A DNA stretch of 64,000 nt from Cryptomeria japonica (taxonomy: Eukaryota; Streptophyta; Pinopsida; Cupressales; Cupressaceae): positions 764,505,413-764,569,412 of the forward strand of contig NC_081414.1 of assembly GCF_030272615.1 (NCBI RefSeq), read 5' to 3'. Position numbers and translations under genes: made by a program. This document shows positions 11,065-23,670 of the stretch, piece after piece. The notes below the pieces were generated by a model that did not search any database, was not told the DNA's origin, and saw only the letters and a program-made list of their open reading frames with translations. How positions within the stretch are numbered: the first letter of the stretch is position 1; each line of letters begins with the position of its first letter.

Positions 11065-11504
11065 AAGAGCTTGAGCTCTCTCTGCTTCATAATCCTTATC
11101 ATCTCCCCAGACAAAAAAGGGCCTCAGGGGTGCCTTGACTTTTGTAACATGAACCCACTCCCCGCCCTACATGATGAAGCCCTAACCATGCCTATCCATG
11201 ACAAAGAAGGAACTCAACTCTCTAAAGCACTCCCTCATAACCCATTGATATCCATTTTAGTGCCAAGCTTTAGACACCATGCAAGAAATATTTAAGCAAC
11301 GTCTACGTTGGTTCAAAATCTGAGAGTTGACTTCATATATGCCTCCCCCTAAAACACATCCACCATTCTTAAGAATTTAGGGTCCTCCACCTTGAAAATG
11401 TCACATCTCCTTATCAGTGATCACCCTTTGAAAGCACATTATTGTTTGGTTGCTCCTAGAGAGAAATTGGCTTCCATTTCTTATCCTTGCATCTTACTAC
11501 CATG
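11065..11504. other. Unassigned stretch between LTR-like region and solo LTR
   Basis: About 440 bp with no motif I can identify. The plus-strand frame at 11071-11295 has no recognisable protein. By position it could be the far 3' part of the older minus-strand LINE, because the solo LTR beside it separates it cleanly from 12677 onward. Confidence 0.35.
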
Positions 11505-12671
11505 TGTGTTGACTTGAATTTCATCATTAGAATACTACCTGCAACATGTTAGTTTCACAAGATACAAAGGAAATGCTACAGGAAATCCAAACTCAACCAA
11601 TGAAACTACATGAAATTGATATTAAAAATAAAAACATTATTTTTACCTTAATGATTTAAGTCTCATTGTGTCCTAAATCCACTATTCCTAGTTGCAAATG
11701 GTGTGCTCTTAGATAAGCACTGATAGCTTCCAAGATGGCATATGAAGAATAGACTGATAACTGATAGTTAACTGATACTATGATATGCAATGCTAAATTA
11801 CTATGCTAAATGATTATGCTTTTTTCTTCAAGATTAAAAATCACAGAGGCATAAGTTTTCACAAATGATTAGCTTGAAAACTCACTTGAAGACTAACTTG
11901 AAGACTAACTCTTTCTCAACTCAAACTCCTGATTTTATAGGCTTTGAGAGTATAAGATGATGTGGCCCAGATCAACGGTCATGATCAAATCTGTAGATTT
12001 GGATGGTTGTGAGCAAAGGTGAAGGTTGAGAGAAAGGGGGAAGGAGAAGACAAGTGTCACTCATCTCACCTTGACTGGGTTGCTAACTGAGGGAATCTAG
12101 GGATGGTTAGAGAAAATTTAGGCATGAGAGGACAAGTGGACTCAAGTCCTTCCTATGATGTAGGTATGTTGGAGAGAATATAGAAGAAGGTTATGAAATA
12201 TGTGTACGTACACACTATTTCATTAAATTTGGAAGTTGAAGATAAATGATGAATTAATATTTAGGAAATATTAATATCTTTAGCCACATGATTGATGAGT
12301 TGGCAAAGGAAAGATGAAGTGGAGATGGAAGGTGAGTTGGATAAGGGATTAAATAATTTAGAAATTATTTAATATTTGAGACTATAGGATAGAAGAATAA
12401 TCATTAAATATTAGATATTTAAATGATTGAAGGAAATAATTAAATATTTAGATATTCAATTAATTGATCAGAAGAATAATTAAATAGTGGATATTTAATT
12501 AATTAGAGGAATAGGATAGATGAATTAATTAATAAAAAAATTCAATTAAATTAATTAATAGAAAGACACAAAATGAATTAAATAAATTAATCTTTTCAAA
12601 TTAACTATTTAATAGAAGAATAAACATTAAATAAATATTTAATCGCTCATAGCCATTTTTATGTGTATACA
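11505..12671 (-). mobile_element. Solo LTR with 5-bp target duplication
   Basis: Both flanks carry CCATG (11500-11504 and 12672-12676). Read on minus, the LTR starts TGTATACACATAAAA and ends AAGTCAACACA. A TATA box (CCTATAAAATCAGG on minus) lies at about 11928-11941. The first third on minus is very rich in TTAATTAA/ATTTAAT words, like the solo LTR at 37834-38779, whose start TGTAGACACCTAAAA is similar; the two probably belong to related families. No internal region is present. Confidence 0.85.
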
Positions 12672-12676
12672 CCATG

Positions 12677-13057
12677 TTCTTCCCTTTCTATTATTTTGTC
12701 TTAGATATTTGCATTACTAGTAGATATAACTCCTCCTTACTCAAGTTCTTCTCCCAACGTCATGTTTGGTTAACAATCTTGAGTGGAGAGCTAGACAGTA
12801 TGTGGTTTGATGGCATCCTCAACCTGCAAAAACATGCGATACTCAAGCTACCTGTCTATCTTTGCTTATCTCCATCCCATCAAATGTACTTGCCTCCTCT
12901 TCTTTAGTTTCAAATGGAACTAAACTTCCATCCTCCCTCCATTCTATTTGGTTGTTATAATTTAAACTACATCCCTAGTTCGATGCTCTGTTTTCTATCA
13001 TGATCCCTTCCCTTCTAACATGTGAAAATTTAAAATCTTGAAAGCTTTGCAATTGTT
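12677..13057 (-). pseudogene. Older LINE, C-terminal end of RNase H
   Basis: On minus, about 12955-13035 reads DFKFSHVRREG followed by a decayed D-x-AN-x-GCSLN. This is the usual end of the RNase H domain of plant LINEs (F-x-HV-REGN-x-AD-x-AN). It continues the RNase H found at 19175-19640: joining the two across the 13058-19157 element at its 17-bp duplication restores the domain order, with a frameshift near the junction. Downstream on minus the reading becomes unrecognisable. Confidence 0.65.
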
Positions 13058-13233
13058 TTTTATTAAGAAAAAATAGGTTTTAAGGGACCCAAAACTTGCT
13101 TACAAAACGAAAGATGAGCATGAAAGAAACAAGACAAAACAACTGCAAAAGACCAGCACAAAAACCAGCAACTAGGACAAAAAGACAACAAGGAGCCAAC
13201 AAGAAATTGGCATCCAAAACCCAGCATTACATA

Positions 13234-15124
13234 TCAATTGAACACTTTTATAGACTCCTCAACGTTCTGAACCAAAAGCATCATCGCCTTATCTGCTTCC
13301 CTCAGATCATTGCTCTCCTATTTCAACTGGATGTCTTTCATTTTGGTCTCCATCCCAGTGGTATTCTGCCTAGTCCTTTGCTTAGAAATTTGATGGGTGG
13401 AGTTGGAGGTTGGTATATCTTCAATAATTACCAAAGTTCTTATCCTGATTTTTCCTCTCTAAGTGATCCACCAAGGCATTCATACTATGTGATGAAACTC
13501 TTAGTACCTCAAGGCTGTGGTTCATGAAGCTTTTCAGAGCCTTCTCAATTCGAGCAATCCGAGTATTGATATTGTCTTTATCCTCCTCGGCCCGTTCTTT
13601 CACAATTGTGATAACATCCTCAAGATGTTTCAAATCCCCTTTAATCAGGTCTTTTTTTAGCCAGTCCTCCATCTTGATTTCCTCCTCGGCTTCACTGGTT
13701 TCCGTCTCCTCATTCTTTTTCCCCGAATTTGTTTCCTTAATCAAATTGTTTATCTTATTTTCTAGGTCCATATGTTTGCTCTGAATGCTAGTAATGTTGT
13801 CAATAACCCATTTTTGGAAGTTGAAGGATTCTAGAGTACAGTTACGGGCAGTATTCAAAATAGTATTCGTTGAATCCCTACCCTACTCAGTGCCCACAGA
13901 ATTAGGGTTGTCTTCCTCCTTAGAATTCAGGGTAACATTCTTGCTATCCGAGCCCATAGGGTTAGAATAAGGGTTTTCAGAGTTAACCCCTTCTTCCTCT
14001 TCACCAACGTTCTCATCCTTCTCACTCTCCATTTTTGTCTCAATATCCTTCCCCTTTTCCTCCTGCAAATCACAATGCACCTCCGTTTCCACATTATCTA
14101 TATCAGCTCTCCATTTTTTATGGGTAGGGGCATTAGGCTGATCCTCATTCGACTCAGAATCTTTACAACACTCAAAAATATGTGCATTAGTGACCGGGTG
14201 ATCATCTTTGCTAGCCCTAGCTTTTTCCTTCAGGTATTCATAAATGAGCAAGATGAGCCCCTGATGGGCTATGGGGTAAGAATTAGGCTTTTTAGCGTGA
14301 TCAACCAAACTCTCATTCAGAGAAGATGCTAAGTAAAAAGGTAGGGAGATTTTAACCCCATGACATAAGTGATTAAGAATTGCAAAATGATAGTTATAGA
14401 TTTTAGTGAATCTACCATCAACAGTGAGAAACTCTATCAAAACCCTTAAAACTTTCTACCAAAAGGACTTTACCTGCTGGGGAAGGTAGTAGGAGATGTT
14501 TTCTTTCTTGACAAGCTTGGCCTTCTCATCCTCCGATTTCAGGAAGTTTTTGAATGCTTCAGCAGCACACTTCTGGTCTTTATAGAATTTAGTGCCCTCC
14601 TTCTGAAGACCCGTGACCTCCGCAACCAGATCCTCATCAATTTGCCATATCTCCCCAAACAGTGTGACTTTGTTGTTGTTCCAGCCTCTAGCAAAGCCAC
14701 GTGACACCGAATTTCTGCTTCCATGTAGCTTTTCCATATAGTCAATAAAACCATATCTATGAAGCCTCCTCCATACTTTTTGTTCACTCTTTCGATTTTC
14801 GCAACCAGGGGGCTCATTCCTGTTTAAGTTACCACCCATTTTGAACAGCAAGTAGAAGTACCCAAAGATGTATCTCACAATCCACAGGTTTAACCCCAAG
14901 TTCTTGTGTAAAATTCTGGAATAACATAATAGAGTCCCTTTCGTAGTTTTAAAGCTTATGTTAATGGCCGCACAAAACCAACATTTATTATTATAATCCC
15001 CCTCACACATTTGATCATATAAATGATGCCTAAAGGCAATCATTAACTGACAGTTAATCTGCCCCCAAACTCTGTCTTTGGAATCCAGACCCCAAAAGAT
15101 AATCATGATATTAACTTGACCCAT
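13234..15124 (-). pseudogene. Extra LINE ORF downstream of pol, gag-like with coiled-coil tail
   Basis: On minus an ATG (15124-15122, MGQVNIM) overlaps the pol stop codon by 14 nt and opens a frame of about 630 codons. It is interrupted by TAG codons at about 14456 and 13883, a +1 shift at about 13420 and one more TAG. The protein has an N-terminal hydrophobic/aromatic part (WIVRYIFGYFYLLFKMGG), a middle with ARGWNNNKVTLFGEIW and EVTGLQKEGTKFY, then FLTVDGRFTKIYNYHF, then an acidic region (GEEEEG, SEAEEEIKMEDW) and heptad-like helices at the end (EDVITIVKERAEED). No zinc knuckle is seen. It lies inside the target duplications, so it belongs to the LINE. A role like that of a LINE ORF1 protein is inference; such a protein is normally encoded before pol. 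Confidence 0.7.
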
Positions 15125-18100
15125 TGATGCGATCAAAAAATAATTGCTCTCTAACATCCCTTTTACAATGGGTCTCTCCAATATATTTAACATCCACCTC
15201 TAAATTGACCCCTTCATTAGCTAAGAGGTCTGCAACCTTAATGACTTCTCTTAGAGTGTGAGTTATGATACTACTAACATAGTTATTTAATAATTTTTTA
15301 GCACTTTCAACTAAGTAATATTCCAAGGAATAGAACTAGTACCTTCAAGGGCCTGGATGATATTTAGGGAGTCCCCTTCCAGCTAATTTTTTTTAAATTT
15401 GAATCCCTGAGCAAGTTGGAGGATTTTTAGGATGGCCAGAGCTTCAGCCACGTGATTATTTTGGACCCCAAAAGGAGAAGCAATAGCCGCAATATAGACA
15501 CCTTGAGCATTTCTGATGACTCCTCCACCACCAAACTTCCCAGGGTTGCCTTTATCCGCCCCATCAAAATTCACCTTTATCCAATCATGATCAAGAAAGT
15601 GCTAGACAATATTATCTCTCCTATTCTTATTGTCAGATCTGCAAAATTTGTGTATTAAGTTCCATTCAGTGAGGATGCCTTTTTCAATTTCATTCATATC
15701 AATAACAAGCCATTGCTTATTATTCCTGTGAGGAATATTTATGTTCTCTTTTATAGCCTTGCAAATTTTTTCAAAGACCATCTGAGAGGTGCACTTAGCT
15801 TCCCTAAATATTCTATTATTTCTCTCTTTCCAAATTCCCCAACAAGTCATGGGAAGGATTAGGGACCAAAGGTTCTTGATAAGAGGACAATTGGTGGGGA
15901 ATGTCCAATGCCAGATAATTTCCTTGAGACTCTTGTTCATGACCCAATCAACTTTCCATTTCTCCCACAACTTACTCCAAATTTCCTAGGTAAATGAGCA
16001 GTGGAAAAATAGATGATCAACTGATTCTTCCTCTTTCTGGTATAGCTCACACCTGTTAGGGAATATGAAACCTCTTCGGACCAAATTGTCAATAGTTAGG
16101 ATCCTATTGTGAGTAGCAAGCCAAAGTAACATATTGACTTTAGGGATCAGAATTATGTTCCAAACTTTACCCCAAATGGGGTTACTGGTTTGAGTGAAAG
16201 TGTTTATGTAGGCAGAAGCAACTGTAAAGTCACCTCTAGGATTACTTTTCCAGAGAAACACATCATCATAGTCTTTGTTAATAGAAAAAGACAACAGCTC
16301 CTTTTGGAGCAGGGAAAATCTAGCATGTATAACATCAAGCCTCACCCATTTGTTCTCCTTCTAGTAGTCACACACCATAGGTCCAAACCTCCTTTTACAT
16401 TTCTCAATAAGTTGACTGTTGCCTTGATCAAAGAGAGGTTCATTGTTCATCCAAGGATCCTCCCAAAACCTTATTTTGTCACCTTTTCCAAGGACCCATC
16501 TAGCTCCAGCTTTGGCCACTTTTATGGATTTGATAATACTATTCCAAATGAAGGATATGACAGGGATGTCTTCAAAGTTAAGGAAATCCTAGAGAGGATG
16601 ATTCTGAATATATTTGTCAAATCAGAATCGGTTCCAATCTTTCTTGATGTCATAAGCTCTCCATATTTGTTTTGCAAGGAGAGCTTTATTAAAAGTTTTT
16701 AGAGCTTTAATCCCAAGCCCTCCTTTGCTCTTTGGTTTACACACTTTGTCCCAAGCAACCAAGGATATCCTCTTTTTTTCTTCAGCTCCTGACCATATAA
16801 ATCTCTTCTGGATTCTTTCTAATGCTTCAACAAATTTAGCCGGGATACCAAATAAGCTTAGAGCATAAACAAGGAGATTTTGGAGAGTAGCTTGAAGAAG
16901 CTGCAACTTCCTAGCCTGAGATAAAATGGATCCTTTCCATCCAACAAGTTTTTTGTTGAGTTTGTCAATAAGCATATTCCAGAAGGAGTTTGGGGGAACT
17001 AGACCCAAGGGGAGACCTTGGTAGGTGGAAGGGAGCATGTCCACCTTGCAACCAATAATTTTAGCAATTCTCTGTTGTCTTATGATCAGAGTGTTCATGA
17101 AGTATGTAGCCGATTTGTCCCAATTGACTTGCTGGCCAGTAGCCAAAGCATAAGAATTAAGAGCACTTTTGAAGGCATCATCCTCCCCAATAGACGAATA
17201 TCCCATAAGGATAGTATCATCAACAAACTGTTGGTGAGAACAAAAGACATTAGCAGAGGAAGGTTGAAGGCCTTTCACTTTCAAATTATGGATCAATCTA
17301 CTCATGCTCTCTGCCAAGATAGTGAAAAGAATAGGAGATATGGGATCTCCTTGTCTGAGCCCCCTTGACAATTTAAAGAATTTAGTAGGAGATCCATTAA
17401 TGAGAATTGAAAACATAGGAGTGGAGATCAACTCTCTGATAATTTTGATTATCTTCTCATCAAATCCAAAAGCTTCCATGATTCTGAAAAGAGCTTGCCA
17501 ATCCACTCTATCATAAGCTTTCACCAGATCCAACTTTATCAAAAATCCTTCTTTATTAGTAGCATTGAGGGAATGAATATTCTCATGCACAAGAATGATA
17601 GAGTCCAAAATCTGCCTACCAAGAACAAAACCTTTCTATTCCTCAGAGATGATGAAGGGGAGGATAGCTAAAATTCTAGTAGTCAAAACTTTAGATATGA
17701 TCTTATAGAAAGAGTTACATAGACTTATTGGCATAAATTTTCCCATTGAATCTACCCCAGCAACCTTAGGAATTAAGGCAATAAAAGTGGAATTGAATTC
17801 CTTAAGGATTCTTCTAGAGCCAAAAAAATCTTTTACTGCATTGACCGTGTCTTCTCCCACAATATGCTAGAATTCCTGGAAGAAAAACATAGGGAAGCCA
17901 TCAGGACCCGGAGCTTTATCCCCTTGAAAAGACAAGACAACTTTTTTAATTTCCCCAGGAGAAGGGATAGCAGAAAGGGCCTTATTCTGATTAGGATTAA
18001 TGATCTTGGGAATGATATTAACCAAATCTTGTTGTTGGGTATAATCAATATCCTTGTTCCTGGTCAGGAGTTGAGAGAAGAAACTAACAACTTCATCCCT

Positions 18101-19157
18101 AATTTCATCCTCATTAAGAAGAATTTTGTCCTCAACAATTAATCTGGAAATTCTGTTCACAACTTTATGTTTCAAAGAAGTCGTGGAAAAATTTAGTGTT
18201 TCTGTCCCCAGCCTCCAACCAAATCGCCATAGATCTCTGCCTCTAATAGATTTCCTCCCTAGAAATGATGTTGTGAAGTTTAACTAAAATATCATCTTCC
18301 ATAGCTTTGGGATACTTTTTATAGTCATCTTTCTTTATAGAGTTTTGGATCTGTTCTAGCTCCTCCCTCAAATTTTTCTTTGAATAAAAAAATATCACCA
18401 AAGACCTTCTTGTTCCATATCTTAATATTGACTTTGATGTTTCTAAGTTTTTTAGCAACTTTATACATGGCAGCTCCATTCACATCAATATTCCACCAGT
18501 TGGCAATAGATTTTTCAAGATAGGGGTGAGAAATCCACATCTTCTCAAACCGGAAAGGGAAGCTCTGATTATTCTTAAAGTTCTCAGCAACAAAAGTAAT
18601 GGGATAATGATCCGAACCAATTCTATTGATGATAGACATGGAGCATCTATGAGAAAGAATCTACTCATTAGTAACAAGGGATCTATCAAGTCTTACCTGA
18701 ATGAGGTCTTCACCATCCCTGCAGTTAGACCAGGTGTATGAAGCTCCATTAAGATCCATATCAATAAGAGCATTGAAATTGATAAAGTCCATCAAGTCAG
18801 ATCTGCTATCCGGTTGAGTTTGAGTTCCTCCAGATTTATCAGTGCCTTGTAGAGGAGTATTGAAGTCTCCCATCACAACCCAACTGTTCTTAGGGAAAGA
18901 TTTTCTTTTTTGCTGGATTTTATCCCAAAATTTGCTTCTAGCAGATTTGGAATTAGGGGCATAGATATTGGTAATCACACATTCCTTTCCTTCATAGATG
19001 CTTTTAACTTTCATGGATATTATGTTACCATCTTCATCAATCATTTCTCCTGAAATAGTTTTCTTGTTCCAGAATATAGCCACCCCACCAGATGCCCCAT
19101 TCGAGATGCTACCACATACCCCTCCATTTTTAAAGAAGTTTAAATTATCCACTTTTT
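15111..19157 (-). pseudogene. LINE pol: endonuclease, reverse transcriptase, zinc-binding domain, RNase H
   Basis: Domains in order on minus. Apurinic-type endonuclease, 18661-19152: GGVAIFWN, NIYAPN, VVMGDFN and QVRLDRSLV, with its N-terminal part lost. Linker, 18243-18639. Reverse transcriptase, 16622-18175: GDKAPGPDGFP, then FIALIPK, then [12 protein letters not shown], then [14 protein letters not shown], then QFVDDT at the catalytic box, where FADD is usual. Zinc-binding domain, 15986-16345: the WGKVWN to SVDHLFFHC stretch. RNase H, 15111-15574: MNFDGADKGNPGK, GGGGVIRNAQG, then LEGDSLNIIQALEG after a frameshift. There are several frameshifts and a stop between the two RT pieces, so it is inactive. 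The last frame ends in TAA at 15111-15113, 14 nt into the next ORF. Confidence 0.88.
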
Positions 19158-19174
19158 AAAGCTTTGCAATTGTT

Positions 19175-20318
19175 AATATTATCTTTATCCACTTATTAAT
19201 TTTCTATTTTTGGGCCTCCCCTAGTGTAATCACATTAACTATGATCTGGGAATCGCCCTCTAAATGTAGTTTTGTCACTGAAAAAAGTCTTGATAGCTTG
19301 ATGGAAAGAAGTGCAACTTGCACTTCTACCTCATTATTCATGTCATCCTTAAGTTCCTGGCCCCAATTGCAACTATAACTCCATACTCATTTCTCACCAT
19401 ACACCTTGCTCCTTAAACTCTAGGGTTGCCTTTAGAAGCCTTGTCAAAATTGATTATAGTCCAACCTCGGTCTGATTTATCCCATTTGACTTCCTTATTC
19501 TTACTAGGGAAAGGATCAACCCTTCAAGACCCATTACATAGGCCAAAACTTGAGGAAAGGCCAATTGAACGATTATTTTATTTGTCCAAATTGTGTTAAA
19601 AGGTATTTGCATTGATTGTCTCAGATATAGCTGATTCCAATCGAATCAACATTCTATCAATAATTTCCTCCTTTTCTTGAAATACTCCTATTTTTTTCCT
19701 TTTTAAACCTCCCAAATCAAAAGTGAGGGTGCTATATACTAGATGCTAGAGTATATAGATCTTTCTCTTACCATATATAACAAGAAATAATTATTTCAAG
19801 TTGCTAGGCAAGGGCGTATACCATTGAAGTTTTTACAATAGGAATTGCCAACATTCTGCAGTATACTTAGACTAAAGCAGGAGGTGATCAAGAGTCTCTT
19901 CTACTTCTCTATATAGCAAGCACCTAAAGGGACCATAAAAACCTAATTTACTTAATCTCACTTGTTAAGAAATGACCCCTAACTACCAACCATTCAAAAA
20001 TGCCCTTACCTTGGGGAGACAACTTTTATTCCAAAACAACTTATAGGGCCAAGCTTCCAATACTAGATCATATTCCTAAATTTTATAACCCACTTTTACT
20101 AAGTATTTGCCATTTCTTGCACCATACCAAATAATTACACCTCTTTCCCCCAAAAGATCTATCTCCTTGCTTTGTAATAGTATTCTAAGAGATGCTTCTT
20201 GTTGGGGTGGAAGATTCAACTCACTGACCTCTTTCCACTCTCACTTCTCCTCCACATTTTTTCTATGGAGAGCAGTGTAATCACAAACTCTCCACCCCCA
20301 TTTCTTTATAGTTTCTTA
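19175..20318 (-). pseudogene. Older LINE fragment: zinc-binding domain and RNase H
   Basis: Decayed minus-strand pol. From 20318 downward: KWGWRVCDYTALHRKN, LPKVRAFLNGWLLG and EVEETLDHLLL (zinc-binding domain between RT and RNase H). Then, at about 19500-19400, GWTIINFDKASKGNP (RNase H start) and VRNEYGVIVA, and at about 19290-19240 HLEGDSQIIVNVI. Stops and shifts are frequent. This LINE is cut at 20318 by Copia A, beyond which it resumes at 48472, and at 19158 by the younger LINE, beyond which it resumes at 13040. Confidence 0.75.
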
Positions 20319-21812
20319 TGTTAATGTGAGGATCCAGTTAGTAATGAGAGGGGGGGGTGAATTAGTAATAACAATAACTTCAAACTTTCACCAATCTGAA
20401 AACACTTCACCAAAAACAGTTGATAACCAGTACCGGTAGCATATCAAACAATCTCCAAATTAGATTTACCAAAACATTACCGGTAGCAACTTGAGTGTTC
20501 ATCATTAAGCAAACATAGTAAATACATCAAATGAATAACTCAACAATACATCCACAACATGAACACAAACATTTTTTCATGTGAAAACCCAAATGGGAAA
20601 AACCACGGTGGGAATTGGTATACACAAAATATTTGCACTCTTTCAGAATGTGCCCTGTTAAAGGCCTAGCCTGGTTAGGAGCTTTACAATAATGCTCGGT
20701 TAAGAGCAGACCCTGTTAGGAGTCACCTAGTGAAGGGATTTCAACCTCAACTCTGTTAGGAGCTCTACCCTGTTAGGAGTAACCTTGCTAAGGGATTTAA
20801 ACCCGAGTTAATGAGCCACCCAGTTAAGGGATTTACAACATCATGCCTGTTAAGACCTACCCGGTTAAGGGATTTTAATACTGCTGCAACTGTTAGGAAA
20901 CAACAGATAAATGATCCAATCAATGCACTCTCTACTTGCTAATACAAATCCATTTCAGCTCTAGTCTGCTTCACACATGCAGACATCTCAATCTGGTTCG
21001 ACACACTCTCCTTCTCTGATCACTGACACACTAAACCTTCTCAAACTTGACCTAAATAACCTTTACAATTAGGTCGGTTACAAAAACCTAACCAAATTCA
21101 AAATACATTGAATTTACATCATAGATCATATCTGATTATTATAAATCATTACAGATCATTACAACAAATTTCAAGACAATTACAACCATTGAATGATCAT
21201 AACACATCATCGTACATCAATCTGATAAGTTGTCAAACCCTTATCACATTTTGCTAAGCACTTCAATATTTCCCAAGAAATTTGCTCCATGTACGCGCTT
21301 AAATGCAATCTTATCATCACACACGCTTTCTGACATGTCACCACTAACTTATGAACATGATAAGATTTACCGCCAAACCATAAAGCATCACCGGTTAAAG
21401 ATCTTGTTACTAGTTCTCAAACCCTTCACTGAATAAACAATAGTTAATTACAAACATGACTTTTGTTTCTCCAAACATGATGCGGTTCCAGTCATAGGCT
21501 CATTACAATTTTATAAGCATATATTCTAAACCACAATGCCTAACTCAACACGGATCTCTATCGCAACCATCTCCTTCATTGTTTTTGCTTACAGGTTCAC
21601 TGTCAACTTAGCAAACATTCCATTACAAGTTAGGCTTATAAAACCTAGATGATATACCAAACATAAACAAACATGGTTTCCATCAATGACAACTCAAATA
21701 GCTGATCATCATATCACAAATATATCATCAGCAACAATCCATCAATATATCATCACCAACAGTCCTTTATTGGTACATCATCATCTCTATCAGTTATGCC
21801 AATATGCCAACA
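20319..21812 (-). repeat. Copia A 3' LTR
   Basis: Plus-strand ends TGTTAATGTGAGGATCC and TATGCCAACA. It contains the GAGAGGGGGGGGTGAATTAG block (about 20346) and the AAAACCACGGTGGGAATTGG block (about 20598) seen in all the related Copia LTRs here, plus a GTTAGGAG minisatellite (20640-20895). Confidence 0.9.
20640..20895 (-). repeat. Minisatellite in Copia A LTR
   Basis: Alternating degenerate copies of CCTGTTAGGAG and GGTTAAGGGATTT, about 15-35 bp apart, around ten in all. The same array occurs in the 5' LTR at about 35085-35330 with point differences, so it was present before insertion. Confidence 0.7.
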
Positions 21813-22146
21813 TTCTCCCCCTTTGGCATTGATGACAATACTAAAATAAGGCAACAACTAAAACAATCAACTGTTGACAAATACCAAGAACTCATCATGC
21901 CATGTTGTACCAATATGTGCTTCACTTGATCTTCTCCTTTGATCTTCTCCTTGTCATTGTTCTTCTCCCCATGACAGTTACATTTCTTCTCCCCCTTTGA
22001 CAACAATGCCAAAGGTGCAAAGGCATCTTTTGTCTTCATTTTTGCTGCTTCATCTTTGCTGCTCCCCTTAAGGAGTAGCCCACTTATCATCAATCTATAG
22101 TGAAATCTATTTAATGAGTCCACTGGATTGATGCTTCCACATCTTC
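21813..22146 (-). promoter_or_regulatory. Copia A polypurine tract region
   Basis: On minus the polypurine tract CCAAAGGGGGAGAA abuts the 3' LTR (plus 21813-21826). A second tract of the same type (plus 21981-21998) and a weaker one (about 21963) lie between it and the RNase H stop, each next to a word like CATCAATGCC. This spacer has no convincing gene. Confidence 0.65.
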
Positions 22147-22971
22147 TTAGTTGACCCTAGGTAGGGGTATAACTCCTAACTTATCTCTGAGATATTCGAA
22201 GGTAGCCTTAGGTAATGGCCCAGTGAATATATCAGCCAACTGCTCCTTACTTGACACATGCTCCAGTCTCACTTTCTTTTCATGAACCATATCTCTCAGA
22301 AAGTGATACTTCAATTCAATATGTTTAGTCCTGGCATGCAGTACCGGGTTCTTTGAAATGTTTATAGCACTAGTGTTATCCCAATGTATGATCACTGGTT
22401 CTGTCATATTCTGCTTGAAAACTTCCAAGACATGCCTCATCCATATAGCTTGCGTATAATTCATTGATGCAACCACATATTCTGCTTTTGCTTTGGACTA
22501 AGATATACAAGTTTGTTTCTTACTAGTCCAAGCTACCAGTCTACCACCTAGAAAGAATGCACCATCGGTTGTTCTCTTCCGGTCATCTACATTTCCTGCC
22601 CAATCAACATCAGTGAATACTTGCAAAGAAGAATTCCCCCTGTATGGATACCACAATCGATAATCAATTGTCCCTCTAAGATATTTGAATATTCTCTTCA
22701 ATGTTCTCAAATGTGTCTCCTTAGGACTCTTCTGAAATCTCGCTACTAAACCAATTGCATGGGCAATATCCGATCTACTATGAACAACATAATGAAGTTT
22801 CCAAATCATAGATTTGTATTCCTTCTCATCTACTGAGGGTGAATCATCTTCTTTTGACAATCTGCAACCTATAACCATAGGTGTTCCAATCGATTTACAG
22901 TCTTCCATTCCAAAGGTCTTTAACACTTCCTTCACATACTTAGATTGACTGCTAAAAATACCACCTTTCAT
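22147..22971 (-). pseudogene. Copia A RNase H and end of RT
   Basis: Reads from a CKSIGTPM region through HYVVHSRSDIAHAIGLVARFQ, YLRGTIDYRLWYP, FTDVDWAGNVDDRKRT (RNase H start), GGRLVAWTSKKQ, then VIHWDNTSAINISKNPV, then TKHIELKYHFLRD and ADIFTGPLPK to the stop. A stop separates the pieces near 22498. The tail motif (KHIE-x-YHFLRD) is diagnostic of Copia RNase H. The product would remove RNA from the hybrid made in the virus-like particle. Confidence 0.88.
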
Positions 22972-23670
22972 CTGTTGTACCTACAAACCAATGAATTTTT
23001 TTTATCTCACCTATTAGAGACATCTCAAAGTCTTCCTTCATCTCATTTGCAAAAGTCATACTCATATCATCATTTCCCCCAAATGTGATGTCATCAACAA
23101 ATACTTCTGCAATCAATATCTTGTCTCCTTCAGTATTCAAATAAATATTGTTGTCCTCACTGGTTCTCTGAAATCATATCTTTATCAGACGTGGATGAAG
23201 TCTCTCAAGCCATACCCTTGGTGCTTTTTTTAATCCATATATTTCTTTATGTATTTTGCATATCACATCCTTATCTTATGTCAATGCAAACCCATCCGGT
23301 TGTTCTATGTACACCTCTTCTTCAAGAATATTATTCAGAAAAGTTGACTTAACATCCATTTGATAAACTTTGAAACCTTTAAAAGATGCAAATGCAAGTA
23401 GCATTCTAACACCTTCAAGCCTAGCAAACGGTGCAAAGGTCTCTCCATAATCTTCACCTCTTCTTGTGCATACCCTTTTCAAACTAGTCTTGCCTTGTTT
23501 CTAACAACTTCTCCTTTTTCATTCAGCTTGTTTATAAATACCCACTTTGTACCAATCACATTTTTATCATCAGGTCTAGGAACAAGTGACCAAGTGTTGT
23601 TTTTCTCAATTTGATCAAGCTCTTCATTCATTGCCTTTATCCAATCATCATCCTTAAGGGCTTCTCTCAC
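22960..23670 (-). pseudogene. Copia A reverse transcriptase
   Basis: Pieces at 23479-23670 ([30 protein letters not shown]), 23276-23482 ([42 protein letters not shown]) and 22952-23140, with the catalytic box at about 23090 as FVDD (YVDD is usual). Short frameshifts separate the pieces and one gap (23141-23275) is heavily altered, so the enzyme is dead. Confidence 0.85.

Larger units (their letters stand above)
13058..19157 (-). mobile_element. 5'-truncated LINE inserted in an older LINE
   Basis: A 17-bp target duplication, AAAGCTTTGCAATTGTT, lies at 13041-13057 and 19158-19174. On minus the element begins inside the endonuclease domain, so it is 5'-truncated. It runs through endonuclease, reverse transcriptase, zinc-binding domain and RNase H, continues into a second ORF, and ends with TAAAACCTATTTTTTC then TTAATAAAAAAC. 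The same 3' tail occurs at 59418-59450. A long duplication and an A-rich 3' end are the hallmarks of target-primed reverse transcription. Confidence 0.92.

Noticed and set aside
12180-12640. Separate AT-rich MITE
   Set aside because: The CCATG duplication shows it is part of the larger solo LTR 11505-12671.
13096-14332. Plus-strand frames across the LINE 3' half
   Set aside because: They are shadows of the minus-strand downstream ORF, which has protein-like composition and continuity across stops.
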